A stretch of 64,000 nucleotides of DNA from Humulus lupulus (GCF_963169125.1 NC_084800.1:55784866-55848865), one strand, 5' to 3'. Numbered from the stretch's first letter, positions 46,640 to 59,721 are shown. Notes: generated by a model not told the origin, from the sequence alone. Program-made: numbers and translations.

Positions 46640-47045
46640 CCACTTCAACACATTTTGATGTACCTCGATGAAACTTGATGCAATTCAATAAAAATGCATA
46701 ACTTTTTACTCGGGTGTCCGTTTGAGGTGATTTTTTTATTTAATTTGGGTATTTTTCGAGATCTACACATTTGAGATATATACATACATGTTTGAGAAGT
46801 ATAAAAGTTGAAACCATATCCTTCTTCAAAAAATTGGGGTTTTGTTTTGAACTTTGGGATGTTTTCAAGCTTTAAAATCCTCAAAATGTGTATATACACA
46901 TCTAAAACGTATAGATCTTGAAAAAAATACCAAAATTAAAAAAAAATCACCTCAAATGGACATCCGAGTGAAAAGTTAAGTATTTTTATGAATTGCATCG
47001 AGGTGCATCGAGATGTGTCAAATTTCATCGAGGCAAATCATTATC
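46640..47045. mobile_element. Foldback / MITE-like inverted repeat
   Basis: Two ~140-bp arms are imperfect reverse complements: about 46645-46790 (ACCTCGATGAAACTTGATGC, TTTGAGGTGATTTTTTT, ATCTACAC) and about 46885-47040 (AAAAAAATCACCTCAAA, GCATCGAGGTGCATCGAG). They are separated by ~95 bp of AT-rich loop. It has no coding capacity. Copies of ATCGAGGTGCATT extend past the arms on both sides (46585-46610 and 47063-47080), so the element may be larger. Superfamily not determined. Confidence 0.6.
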
Positions 47046-47089
47046 TCCATGAAAATCGTGATGTATCGAGGTGCATTAAGTTTTCTGTA

Positions 47090-48380
47090 AATTTTTTACG
47101 TTTTAGATTTGAAAAAATCACAAAAAAATTGAAAAAAAAACCAAAAAATTATGTAACGGTCTGTTCAAAATGTATAAATTAGTGTCTTAATTGAACTTTT
47201 AGTGTGTTTAAGTTTTAAATCATAAAAAATTTATCATGAGTATTTTTTTAATCTCCATGGATAACTTAATATAGAAGATAAATGGAGGGGGAAATAGATA
47301 TGAGAAATGGAGGGGTAAGGGAGAAAGAGACACGAGAATACTAAGAAAAAAATTGAGGTGGGTAGGTGGTGTGGAGGGGTGTCGGCCTTGGCCATGATAG
47401 TAGAGGGAGAAGAATAGGGAGGAGGACACAAGTGAAATAGTAGCATGGAAATATCATGTGTATATAAGATTGCATTTTTGTTTATAGGGTACCTCATCAA
47501 GCACAAAAAGTCAAATTGTCCAATACAAATAGGTAATTTTGTACTTAAAAAAAGATTAAAATGTGTACATTTGTTTTTTCAATATTTTTGAGAAGTTCAT
47601 TTGGAAAGAGTAATGTTACATTTATCTTCAAATTGCCAATTTTTTTTTTTTTATGTATATTCAATTTTACCCATATATATTTTAAAGTGAAACCATATTA
47701 ATTTTGATTGGGTGGTTGAGATTAAATGCATATTATTGTGTGTGAAAATTGTATGTAATTTGAGTGTTCCAATCATAGTAAAAGGTTGAGAAAAAAAAAG
47801 AGTGCACATAAAAAAAATCCAAGCAAGCCTATCAGAATTACGATTTTACTTTTATTGTTGGGATTTTATGTGATACTAATATTATTACTTTAATCCCAAC
47901 TATTTTTTTTTTGTTTACTTTAATATAATTGGTTTTTTTTTTTGGCTATCAAAGAAAGAAATCATTTTCAAATTGTACATCCCAACAATAACAAATAATG
48001 ACCCATTAAACATTTGAAAGCAAAAGGAGACTATAATTTATAAACAACGTTTTACTTTTTAGTTAATAAATCAACCTAAAAAAAGCAATAAAAATAGCTA
48101 TTACATATCAATAAACGTAGACGTTTCCTCTTATTAAAAAAAAAGTATATTATTCTCATAAAGAAAAAAAATTAAAAAATGTCTAGAAAAGAAGCCGAGA
48201 ATTAACGGATACTGAACAAAAGCAGTTGGTTACAATTATTTTATTTTAGTTTTTAAATATTTATAGTTTTTTTGAAAGATAAATATTTATAGTTCAGAGG
48301 TGCCAATATTATATATATAAATATACATATTCTCCATTTTTAATAATTATTTTAAAAATGTTTATAATAGTTAATTATGT
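47090..48380. other. AT-rich intergenic region upstream of the TBL gene
   Basis: Long A and T runs and no convincing ORF; a G/A-rich stretch lies at 47280-47420. I see no gene or repeat boundary here. Confidence 0.6.
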
Positions 48381-48386
48381 TTAATA

Positions 48387-49411
48387 TTTATATATGAAAG
48401 ACCGACGAAGTGGAAATCGTCTCTCTTCCTCTCCACTATAGATTCGATACCACTTTTGTCCTCCTCTGTACGGACTTTATCGTCAGTGGCCTTTGGCCAA
48501 ACAACATACCTCAATATTCTCCGTTTTCATTACCAAGAATCAGAAAACCTACTTATACATATATTATTTAGATATATATATACATTTATTTGCAATTATA
48601 CATAAAAATATAATTGAATTGATTCCGGCTTCTTGTTGCATTGTTTGGGAGATTCATGAGTTTTGTAGAAATTCAGGTAGTATTTGTATGATTTTGATTG
48701 CAGGTGTAGGTTGAGGAGGGTTTGCGGTGAGTTTTCGGGCCCAGTCGTTTCAGGTATTTCTATTCTTGAATGCTTTTAGAGCTCCATTATTTGATATGCA
48801 TAACACGAGTAGATCCACTTTGAACTGTGTTTTGATCCGTTGATCAATTTGTTATAGATTTTGGGCTCTTGTCTATATATTTTGGGAGGAGTTTATATGG
48901 GATGATTCTTTTGATCTGTAAATGGGTTTTCGGGTTAGCCTTGCAATTACTGATTAATTAGCTCTCTGTTTCGTGAAATGGACATGTGATTTTGGCTTTC
49001 CAATTTTTCAGTCGAAGATGAAAAAACTCAATTTCTGTGAATTGGGGTTGGTAAAGTTTTATTTTTTCGGGGCTAGGGAAATGATTGCAATTAATAATTT
49101 ATGATAATGTTTCATTTCATGAGTGATTGATTACTCTTGCCTTGCCTTGCTTCGTGTGTGGGTTTGTGCGTGTGCCCTGTTTGTGGTCTTTTTTTTTTAT
49201 TTGGCATGTTAGGTTAGACAATGGCCTGAAATTTTGGAGAGTTGGGATGTTTTTTTTGTGCACTCGTTTCATGTGCATCTTCTGTTAGTTAAATTGCTGA
49301 AAAAAAAGGAGAAAAAGAGAAAAAGAAAGAATGAAATAATCCATTTATTTTAAGACCTTTTACTGTATGGATTTTCATCTATTTGTTTGTTTTTTATTTT
49401 TTTTTTGTAGA
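48387..49411 (+). promoter_or_regulatory. TBL gene core promoter, 5' UTR and leader intron
   Basis: A TATA-like TTTATATATG (48387-48396) precedes a CT-rich stretch CTCTCTTCCTCTCC (48420-48433), a plausible transcription start. The 5' UTR probably has an intron with donor CAG|GTATTTC (exon end 48753) and acceptor TTTTTTGTAG (49401-49410), one base before the start codon. A leader intron of ~657 bp is an inference from the splice consensus. Confidence 0.5.
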
Positions 49412-52382
49412 ATGAAAGGAGGTTTTTATGGACTAAGGGCTAAAGAACTGTCTCTTGTTACCATTCTACTTATGTGCACGACCGTTTTTGTATTGACATG
49501 GAAGAGAACCCCGCTTCTTACCACATTTCCACCCCAAGGCGGATTGCAATTGACTCCAGGTCAGCTTACATACACATATATATATCTTATATTATTTTTC
49601 CAGCATTATGTGTAGTGTTTTTTGCTCACAACCAAAGTTATTGCTTCATGGATTTTTAATATATCCAGAAAATCTTGGTTAGGACTGAGGATGATGTAGT
49701 TAAATTCAGTCTTTATGTAGATTTTAGCCACTGTTAGAAATGTTGCAAAGAAAAGGGTATATTCAATAATAGCAGACTAGCAGTGCCTGCACTCATAGTG
49801 GTGTGACTGACATTATTCGTCTTTTTTGTATCGAGACTGATTTCTTGAATGCTCCTGCAGTTGGCTTGGGTAAAGAAAAAGTGGCATTTGCAGTAAAAGA
49901 TTCTAAAAGTGAAAAACTTGGAAAAACGGAAACAGAAAATGAAGAAATAGGAAACCAAGTAACAGAAAATGGAAAAACAGAAACAGAAAATAAAGAAATT
50001 GGAAATGAAAAAACAGAAATGAATGAAAGCGTAGTGAGAAAGGAACTTGAAGAGAAGGGAAAAGAAAAAAAGGAACATGAAGAAAATGAAAAGAAAGCAG
50101 CTCCAGCAGGTCCCGTGAAAGGGTCTTCTAAAAGCAGTAAAATTATGAGTAGCAATTATCTGTCACTTCCCAACGTGAATAATGGTAATATATTGTTCTT
50201 TTTCTGCTTTCTTGGCGTAAAACCTGAAATGGATAGTTCTTTGTAAACGTGTATTCATTTTCATTGACAGGGTCTACACCTACAGATTTATTTGGGGGAA
50301 AGAATGGAGAAAATTTGAAGGATCATAGTGTAAATCAAGGTTTCTCCTTTCTTCTTCTTTTTTTCTCTTTATTTTGTACGTTGTTCCTGCACTTTATTTG
50401 ATCAAGAGAATCTACAAATACTAGCTAGTTTCAAATGTGTGTTTTTTGTGTGCTTATATTATAACTTGTCAATCTAGCAAGTTTGATTTTGTCTAAGCAA
50501 TCATTTTTTTTTTGGGGAAATTAATAAGTGATTTCACGAGTCATTATTGATTGGTTATTTGCAATTTGCACATTGTTTTGTTTCCTATAAATAAATTGAT
50601 GATATGATGATGGCATTGTCTTTTGGACATATAAGCAAAATGATTCGTAAGACATAAACAAGATAACTCTATTAGTAACAAATTCTGAAATTGAAATCAT
50701 TGATCAGTCCTACATATTTATATATCTTGGTGATGCTTTTTCTTTTCTGCCATGGTCCGTGTTTCTGTTTTAGTTGGATGCACATAGTGGTGGTTACTGA
50801 ATGTTAAGAATGGCTTGAGATCTTTATTTTCTTCCATGTATATTGCTGATAAGTGATTATCTTTTTGTTTGTTGTGCTAGCCTGCAATTATGGAAATGGA
50901 AAATGGGTTGTAGATCACAACCGGTCTTTATATTCAGGGTTCGGCTGTAAGCAATGGCTTTCAGAGATGTGGGCTTGCCGGATGACACGGCGTACAGATT
51001 TTGCCTATGAGAAGCTCCGGTGGCAACCAAAGGATTGTCAATTGGAAGAATTTGAAGGTTCTAAGTTTTTAAAAAGGTACTAGAAGATTCTAAAAATGTT
51101 TTTTAATATACTGATTAGAAATTCATATAGATTATGGTTCAAGATTTTGTACAAAATCATTGAATCTGACCTAACTTTCCTGTTTTGGTTGCTCGGTCTA
51201 GCTTGCTGAGATGACATATGCAGAAAGATTGGTCCTTGACATTTTTCTTCCATAATGTAACTTTTCCTCTGCTCTAATTAATATGGCATTAAGTGTAGGG
51301 ATTCCTGTTGTTAGTGTTGTCTTAGTGGAACTAATTTTCTGTTGTGGGTGTGCATGATGGTTCTCTCTTTATGAGAACACATGCTGTTGCTCGGTACTTT
51401 TTGACTATGCTTTTACCATCTTCCCCACCCACCTTGATTGTTTGACTTGTGGCGTTTTCTCGTAGATTAGCCTCCACTTCTTATTCCACGCGTCTTTTTT
51501 CAAGTTATTTTTGAGTCGCTAATAATATGTAGGAGTATGATGTTTGCATTGTTTTACAGGATGCAAAACAAAACTTTGGCTTTTGTTGGAGATTCACTGG
51601 GCAGACAGCAGTTCCAGTCTCTAATGTGCATGGTCACTGGTGGTAATGAGAGGAATGATGTCATTGATGTTGGGGAGGAGTATGGAATTGCTCGTGCTCA
51701 TGGCAATGCTCGTCCTAGTGGGTGGGCATATCGATTCCCCAGTACCAATACCACCATTCTCTACTACTGGTCAGCAAGCCTCTGCTATATAGAGCCTATG
51801 GACAAGTCAAATCCAAATACAGATTATGCCATGCATCTTGATCGTCCTGCAGCATTCTTAGTTCAAAATATTCACAGATTTGATGTCTTGGTTCTGAACA
51901 CGGGGCACCATTGGAATCGTGGAAAGCTCAATGCAAACCGCTGGGTAATGCATGTCAGAGGTGCACGAAACACTGATAAGAATATACAAATCATTTGGAA
52001 GGCCAGAAATCTGACAGTTCACAGCATTATCAAATGGGTGAACTCCCAGTTACCAAAATATCCTAATTTGGAAGTATTTTATCGATCCATCTCACCTAGG
52101 CATTTTGTTGGTGGGGAATGGAACACTGGGGGCAGCTGCGACAATACCACTCCGATGTCCATAGGCAAGGAAGTGGATCGAGACGAGTCTAGTGATTCTG
52201 TTGCTGCAGCTGCAGTGAAGGGAACAGGAGTTAAGCTGTTGGACATTACGGATCTTTCCCAGGTCCGGGACGAGGCTCATATATCCTGGTTCCGCAGTTC
52301 AACCGGATCATCTGATTGTCTGCATTGGTGTTTACCAGGCCTTCCAGATACATGGAATGAAATTCTTTTCGCACAATTATAG
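49412..52382 (+). CDS. TRICHOME BIREFRINGENCE-LIKE protein (TBL14/15/16-type), putative polysaccharide O-acetyltransferase
   Basis: Five coding exons with GT-AG junctions: 49412-49559, 49861-50184, 50271-50339, 50881-51076, 51560-52382, giving 519 aa. The N-terminus is a type II signal anchor (about residues 13-30, [14 protein letters not shown]). Exon 2 is a Glu/Lys/Asn-rich stalk. The PMR5N-type domain starts near residue 181 ([21 protein letters not shown]). The catalytic GDS is at 256-258 ([10 protein letters not shown]) and the DxxH at 498-501 (DCLHW), both intact, as expected for a PC-esterase/DUF231 enzyme. Family members act in the Golgi, mostly adding acetyl groups to xylan, mannan, xyloglucan or pectin. 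The family is clear; the subgroup is my impression from [17 protein letters not shown], and the substrate cannot be read here. Confidence 0.92.
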
Positions 52383-53820
52383 TCTCCTCTAGTTGATTCT
52401 AAACCACAACTTGTTTCCACAAGATGCCCTGAACAGGTAAAAGGGCAGTCTTTGAATGCTGTGCTCTACAACATGATACAATTATCCGGGATGATTGAAG
52501 CACCGAATAGAGAACAGCCCAAATTTGATATGTGAAAGAAAATGGCAATCATACAAGTGATAGGTATTTCTTGATTGAAAGTAACGACCATGCTAGTCCC
52601 CGTGGTCTTGGCATCAGTAGATATATGTACTAGTTGTAGTTAGTTAGTAAGCCATACCTCATTCCCGGTTTTGCTGATATTGGTGCTTCCCTAGTTGTTG
52701 GAGACACTGGAGAGAACAAACAACCATGTAAGTTTTTTCTTTTTCTCAACTCTACAACCAAACATCACATTTATTATTTGGTCGTATCTTCTGTTTAGGA
52801 TTAGAAAACACACATCTTAGGACATTCGGAATTTTATTACTCTTAAATTATATCCAATGCACGATAAATGTGTAATTTTTTTTGTGATTATGTCCGATCC
52901 GTGTTCATTTTTGAAAAGACTCTTCTGTAGCTAGCAATTTGCACTTTTTAATAGATGTAGTCTGTAGACCTTTCCTTTGAGGATTTTCTCTTGTAGGGCA
53001 GGACATCAAAGACTGTCAATTATGGACCATGTATACATAAAAGCAGTTTGATTATTGTATAATTTGATTACTTAACATATGTGGCCTGGTCTAGTCGATG
53101 AGCACGTGTCTATATTGACTATTTTTCTCTTTCCTCTCTTTAGAAGAAACCATTTGTAAATTGCAAATATATTTTAAAAAAATAAAAAAATTATTTAATG
53201 GTAGAGATAGGTACAACTGTCTAGTCAAATTTAAGAGTTTATAGGAGGCGTAACTGGCCTGCTAAAGTATATGCCCCTAAAAATCATGCACGTTATGGAT
53301 GAATTTAAATTTAAATTATATATATGTTGCAAGTAAAATCAGTGCAATATAATATTTGAGAATTACTAGCTAAAATCACGACTGTTTAATTTCATCATTA
53401 AATTATTTATCAATGGAGAAAAGAAGCTCATTAATCATACTAAGTGAGTGATGTGAGCTGCCCCCCATCTGATTGATTAATAATAATGGCTTTAAAAATC
53501 ATAGTGCGATGATCAGTTAGGCCACTACTACTACGCCATAGAAAACAAAAGAAAAAAAGATTTGGGTGTTACATCATCCCTTTATTATTGGTGCTTTAAT
53601 AATGTTATTGAGGTGGGATAAGCCTAATCCGATTATGCATATTTTTTTTTCGTATATTTAAGAAAATTAATAATAAAGAAAAACTCACATTGCATAAAGT
53701 TAATCCACTAATTAAGATATTAGCATGTTAAGATTCGGTGGAGTTAGTCAGTTGAAGTCCCACACGCTCCACCGTCCCACTTAATTAAAAAAGAAAAAAA
53801 ACACAGAAAATAGATATGAC
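52383..53820. other. TBL 3' UTR and intergenic DNA
   Basis: The first few hundred bases are probably the TBL 3' UTR (no clear AATAAA signal picked). The rest is AT-rich with no supported gene. Confidence 0.5.
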
Positions 53821-54274
53821 AAGGACACGTGGTTCCACATGGTGGCTGCCACACTGGAGTTTTCCTCCAAACGTTCTAAAATCTAAACATTTTAACGTTC
53901 GTCTAATAAATTCCAAAAATTTATATTTTAACGTTCATCAACGGCAATCTTCCAGATTGAGCCTGATGCACGTCCACGTGTCACATTACTGTTGGCTCAT
54001 ACTTTTGGCGTTTGGGCAGCTAGACTAACCCAGAGCCCCGTGTATCGAAAATGGAAATAATACAGATCAAAAAGGCTTTAGCTTAGCTTACATTTGAAGA
54101 AAAGCATACTATTCATATTTCATTTCATATCCGTTGAAGAATAATCTCATATTCGAGAATTAAATTAAAAAAGTTTAATTTTTTTTTTCTCTTTCTCCGA
54201 ACTCGAAAAAACCTAGACAAGAAAGAAAGAAAGAAATTGAAAAAAAAAGAAATCTTTCTTGATCCTCCGTATAC
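53821..54274 (+). promoter_or_regulatory. Upstream region of the VWA gene with two G-boxes
   Basis: CACGTG occurs at 53825-53830 (GGACACGTGGT) and 53975-53980 (TCCACGTGTCA), 450 and 300 bp before the ATG. The second has the extended ABRE-like form. ATTTTAACGTTC is repeated at about 53887 and 53935. The leader just before the ATG is purine-rich with GAAA repeats (54215-54260). bZIP or bHLH control is an inference from the motifs. Confidence 0.45.
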
Positions 54275-57200
54275 ATGGCGGAGGAATTCGACAAGGCTGT
54301 GGAAGATGGTCTCATGCTTTCTAAGCGGCTCTACTACGGGAAGGACAGAGCGGTGGCTCCACCGAAGCCGTTGCCTGCGATGATGAAGCCGGGGACTCAC
54401 TCTTATCTACCGACGGCGCCGATGGTGTACGCGGTGATCTACGACCCGGCTATTGTTGATAACCCAGACATTCCGAGCTACCAGCCGCACGTGCATGGCA
54501 GGAACGACCACCCGGCGCTTATTCCGTTACATATGCACGGGGTTGAGCTCGAGGTGGAATGTTATTTGGACACGGCGTTTGTGAGGGTCATCGGATCTTG
54601 GAGACTTCATTGTGTTATGGGTAGTAAGAGCTGTGGCTGTCGCGTTGCTATCCCCATGGGTGACCAGGTGCGTATTTGAATACTGTAGAACACAAAATAT
54701 TTTGGAATTTAAAAGGTCATCCGTGAATTTGGTGTGTTGGCTACCAGTACAGTTAGCCAAAAATATTGGGTCCCAGTTGAGATTGTTAAGTTCGAGGGCT
54801 TGGGCCAACTTGGGTTCTTTATGTGGTTGAAGATGTTGAACCTACTGTTCTTAGTGGCTAAGCCGAAAAGGATAGTATGTCTACTTGGAAACTTCGGACT
54901 TTCGCAGTTTTATATTCTGAAACAGCTGAACCTCTCAGCTGGGTTTTTGCCGTTTCGGCTAGAAAGTGTGATTGAATACGAAATAATCAGAATTCTTAAT
55001 CAAAGGAATAAACCTTAAAGAAATCAAGTTTTCTTTAAAAAAAAAATTGAACACGAGGAAGATAAATCAAAATGATTTATTTAATAGCTTTGTTGTTCCA
55101 TGAAAATTCTTTATGATGCTGGTTTCTGGGTATTGTTAAATTTTCAGATGAGAAGTTATAACATGAGTCAGTATTCACTAGTTTTATTGTTTTGTATTGC
55201 TGTCTCTCTATCTTTGTTTTGTCAGAAGAACAATGTAATGTTTTTTTTTTTTTTTTACCGTTCTCAATGTGTTTGTATTGCTTTCTCTCTATCTTTGTTT
55301 CGTCACTGACAAATGCAGTCTTTTTTATTCACTAGTTTTATTGTTTTGTATTGCTGTCTCTCTATCTTTGTTTTGTCAGAAGAACAATGTAATGTTTTTT
55401 TTTTTTTTACCGTTCTCAATGTGTTTGTATTGCTTTCTCTCTATCTTTGTTTCGTCACTGACAAATGCAGTCTTTTTTTACCGTTCTCAATGTGTTTGTA
55501 TTATTTGGCTAACAGGGTTCAATTCTAGGTGTTGAGGTTGAGGTGTCTAGAAAATCGTATCGTACGCAATTGGTAAAATTGGAAGACAATAAGGATAGAG
55601 AAAAGGCATCCTCCACTTATGGAGGTTTCCTGAAGCCCCATATATTTACCATGACAGTTCCACAGGTACCTACTTGTATTATAGTACTGTCAAAATTCAT
55701 TCTTTAAGTTGATTTTTTTATATCTGTGTATACATTTAGTTCAATTTTCACTAAAAAAATTATTTTCGCTCTCCTTGAAGGTTGACGGGAGTTCCATTCT
55801 CTCTATTAGCATGAGTTGGTCCCAGAAATTAGTGTATACCGATGGTCAGTTCACTTTGAATGTACCCTTTACTTTTCCTGATTATGTCACTCCTGTTGTG
55901 AAAAAAATTTCAAAGAAAGAGAAGATCCAATTGAATGTGAATGCTGGTACCGGAACTGAAGTGTTATGTGAGGCAGTCAGTCATCCTTTAAAGGTGCATT
56001 CTTATTGAAATTCTAATGTCCTTTGTATTTTTGTAGTAGTCTATTTTTCTTATGTAGTCTTATTTAAATTCCTGATTTTCCAGCAAGTAAGGCGACATGC
56101 AGGAAAAATGGGATTTTTATACGAATCTGAAATCTATTCTTGGTCGAGTACGGACTTTAACTTCTCATACTCGGTAAGACTCAACTGAATATTCTGCCGC
56201 TTCATCTTGATGGTAATATATACTACTAACAGTGGCGGACCCAAATGGGTCCTAGGGGAGCAGTTGCCCCTATTTTATTTAATATTTTTAGACCTTTATG
56301 TATATATTTATACTAATATCAAATATGCCCTCTTTAACATAGAATTTTCTATATTTTTATTAATATACCTTCATCCAATTTTTTATTTGTACATACTTTT
56401 TATTTATATAATCAATATTACTATTTAATATAGGCCCTTGATAGAATAAAGTTTTGAGTCCGCTTCTGACTACTACATGGCTAGTAACTTATTCAGTGAT
56501 TGTCCTTTACATTGTAAAACCACTTGAAATTAAATGATAGTGATGTTCAGAACTACATTTTTGTTTGGAAGTGTGCAGATTCCAAACATTCTTATTCTAG
56601 CTTGTTTATGTGTCTTAGGTTTCTTCAAGCAGCATACATGGTACTGTTTTCTTGCAATCTCCATCGGTGCATGAAGTTGATCAAAGAGAGATGTTCTATG
56701 CCTATCTCTTTCCAGGAAACCAGCAGAATAGGAAGGTTGGTCCTATAGTACCTCATCGAACCTTGATGTCTCTTGCTTTCTTTGATTATTTTTTTGGCAA
56801 TAATATATCATCCAAATTATTTTGATTGTATAGGCATTCAGGAAGGATATAGTATTTGTTGTCGATATAAGTGGAAGCATGCGAGGAAAGCCTATTGATG
56901 ATATCAGAAATGTGCTGTCTAAAGCTCTCTCTAAGCTTGATCTAGAAGATTCTTTTAGCATCATAGCATTTAATGGAGAGATTTTTCTGTTCTCAACATC
57001 GATGGAAGTAGCTACAAAGGCGGCAATTGAAAGGGCCACTGAGTGGATGAGCATGAATTTTATTGCTAGTGGTGGAACCAATATATTGCTTCCTCTAAAC
57101 AAGGTTTTTTCTCCCCTCTTCAACTGGGATTCACCATATATTTTCTGTTCCTCTTGGTTGCACACACAAGTGGTGCATTATTGTATGCAGGTTTAGATAG

Positions 57201-59600
57201 TTAAAATCTGGTATTTAATCTAGGCCTTTCTGAAGTCATCTCTATGGTTCTGATTGTCCATTTCTGATTTTTTATGCGTCTTTATATGCTCTGAAAATAA
57301 TTAAGCGAAAGGGACTAGGATCAGTTACAAGTTTTAGCCTAAAATGTTAAGATTCGTGTCCTCGTTATTTGAATTTACATCTGGATTTAATTACTTCTAT
57401 AGGAGAAGCTACTTTTTATGAAGTAAATAGCTAAATCAAAATTCTTTTTATAAACAACCTTATTTAACATTGGTCGAGTTGCATTGGGCTTATTTCCGTT
57501 CTTATTTTTTGCTTTAGGCACTAGAAATGCTATCAAATGCCCAGGGCTCAACTCCAATGATATTTCTTGTTACTGATGGTGCTGTTGAAGATGAGAGACA
57601 AATATGTGATGTAGTGAACAGACTTGTTGCAGAAAAGGGATCAAAGTGTCCACGTATATACACCTTTGGCATAGGTAATGGTTACACTCTTCATTTTGGT
57701 GATTTTAAAGTTGCTCCACATATTTTCATATCCACTCGCTTTATGGTTGTTAGGTAGAGAACTTGGTTTCTTTAAGCGACTCTTCATCTAGCTGTAGCTG
57801 TTCTAATGTTAAACTCCTGTGTAACTCTTCATCTATGTTTCATACAGGCTCATTTTGCAACCACCATTTTTTGCGGATGCTTGCAATGATTAGCAGGGGA
57901 CAATATGATGCAGCTTATGATACCGGCAAGTGTTTCTTCTATAAATCTATATTTTATCTTTTTTTTTTCACTTGTGTCGAGAAACTTGATAAAATCTTAG
58001 TTCTAAACAAAGCCTTGAGTTGTTTTCAAAATAAAGAATTAGGAATTCAATTGGTGCATTTCAAAAGAAACCGTCCGTGAAGTTTGATTATAGTTTGTTG
58101 AGTTAATTTAGTATAAGAATAACCAGTTGCTGATCTGCCCAAATTTCATGTGCTGATTATTTCTCCTGACGGACAGATTTGGTGGAAGATCGATTACAAA
58201 AATTAATTACCAAAGCTTCATCTTTGCTTCTTTCAAATGTAACATTTGATGCGTTGGATAGTATTGATGAAGTTGAGGTATGCTGGTCTTCTTTTTCACT
58301 ACATTCTCACGTGTCATATACGGTGTAATTAATTTTAATCATTAATATTGTCAAGTGGGGCCTATGTGTGTCCCAATCATTATACTCAATGTATATGTCC
58401 TATGACTAATGCATACATAATCAATGACTGCGTCCCCTTAATTTCTTTGCTAGGTGTTTCCCACCCAAATACCAGACCTTTCGTCTGAGGGTCCACTACT
58501 TGTATCTGGCAGATATCGAGGAACATTCCCCAACTCTTTTAAAGCTAAAGGTGTCTTGGCCGGTTTGAATAGTTCTGTAATAGATTTGAAAATACATAAT
58601 GCAAAGGACGTACCACTTGACAAGGTAAGGCATCTATTAGCGAGAGCGAGCTTATTTATATTAGTTTCTAATTGTCCTCATTTAACTAACTTTGTTTTAT
58701 TTATTTTTTGGGCCATAGATATGTGCAAAAGAACAGATTGAGCAGCTTACTGCTCGGGCATGGTTTTCAGAAAATAAAGAACTCGAGGATAAGGTTCGTT
58801 GCTTGATCCTAACTTTAACTCCCAAAGAAGTAAAAACTAAAATAAAATTGTTATTAATTTGATGTTACTACATTAAGTGGATAAACTTTTCCAATTTCCA
58901 CATCTAAATGACCAATACTATTTTATCGAGTGTAAATGACATGAATTAAAAGTTCAGTACTTCCTGTAAAATGAAATAATGAACTGTTCCTCTTATTGGC
59001 AGATAGCAAAAATGAGCATACAGACGGGGGTAATATCCGAGTATACTCGTATGATTGTACTTGAGACAATAGGGAAGAAAGTTCAAGATGAGGTACTAAT
59101 ATTTATTACATAATACCAATGCTGCAAAGTGTATTTCCACCAAATATAATAGATTTGATACATGGATGGGAATGGGAAGAAAGAAACAAGAATCAGTTCT
59201 ATTAATGTTTATTATCATAAAACCATATATTGCTTTTGTTTTTCTTATGAACCATCTCAAATATACAATTAACAAACAGGTGCCAAAGAAAGGCCCACCC
59301 GAGCAGAAGGTGATACCATTGCCAAGTCTATGTATTGGCTTCGGTAACTTGACTGCAACGGCTGAAAACGTTCCTCCAGGATGTGAAGAGGCAAAACTGC
59401 CTGAAGTCGCAGAAATGTTTGTGAAGGCAGCTTCGAATTGTTGTGGCAACATCTTTAGACACTGCTGCTGCATGTGCTGCATCCAATGTTGTTCCCGGAT
59501 GAACGACCAATGTGCAATTGTACTAGCCCAGATATGCACCGGACTAGCAATTTTTGGCTGCCTTGAATGTTGTTCATTATGTTGTGCCGACAATGAATAG
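54275..59600 (+). CDS. VWA-domain protein related to inter-alpha-trypsin inhibitor heavy chain
   Basis: Thirteen exons: 54275-54667, 55516-55665, 55781-55993, 56084-56173, 56619-56735, 56834-57103, 57518-57674, 57848-57925, 58177-58277, 58454-58624, 58719-58793, 59003-59092, 59280-59600, giving 741 aa. All junctions are GT-AG except intron 8, which uses GC (57926). The N-terminal part resembles the VIT-like region of this plant family (Arabidopsis At1g19110 type). A VWA domain starts near residue 322, with a complete MIDAS: DISGS at 332-336, Thr in SGGTN near 403, Asp in TDGAV at 431. The C-terminus is very Cys-rich (about 16 Cys in the last 53 residues) with a short hydrophobic stretch. No N-terminal signal peptide is evident, so it may be intracellular. 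The molecular role is unknown. Confidence 0.9.
55172..55503 (+). repeat. Tandem duplication (154-bp period) in intron 1 of the VWA gene
   Basis: TATTCACTAGTTTTATTG recurs at 55172 and 55326, with the following ~150 bases nearly identical. A partial third copy (CCGTTCTCAATGTGTTTGTA) ends just before the true acceptor. Both full copies contain ACAAATGCAG, a decoy 3' splice site. Confidence 0.85.
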
Positions 59601-59721
59601 AAACTTCGGTCCGAACAGATTATTTAATTATCTGTTGCATATAGTTTTTACACTTGTAATAGAGATGTGTAAATGAAAATATGAGGTTTTGTTACACTGG
59701 TTCAACACATGTATAATCTGT
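59601..59721. other. 121-bp gap between convergent stop codons
   Basis: Separates the VWA gene stop (59598-59600, plus) from the LAZ1-like stop (59722-59724, minus). It holds AT-rich stretches that could signal polyadenylation on either strand, so the two 3' UTRs very likely overlap. Confidence 0.7.

Noticed and set aside
47220..47506. Minus-strand ORFs rich in Phe/Pro/Ser
   Set aside because: Product of a G/A-rich plus-strand tract; no homology recognised.
48493..48714. 73-aa ORF upstream of the TBL gene
   Set aside because: AT-rich translation in the 5' leader region with no family resemblance.
49734..50155. Minus-strand ORFs opposite TBL exon 2
   Set aside because: Shadow of the Glu/Lys-rich coding exon.
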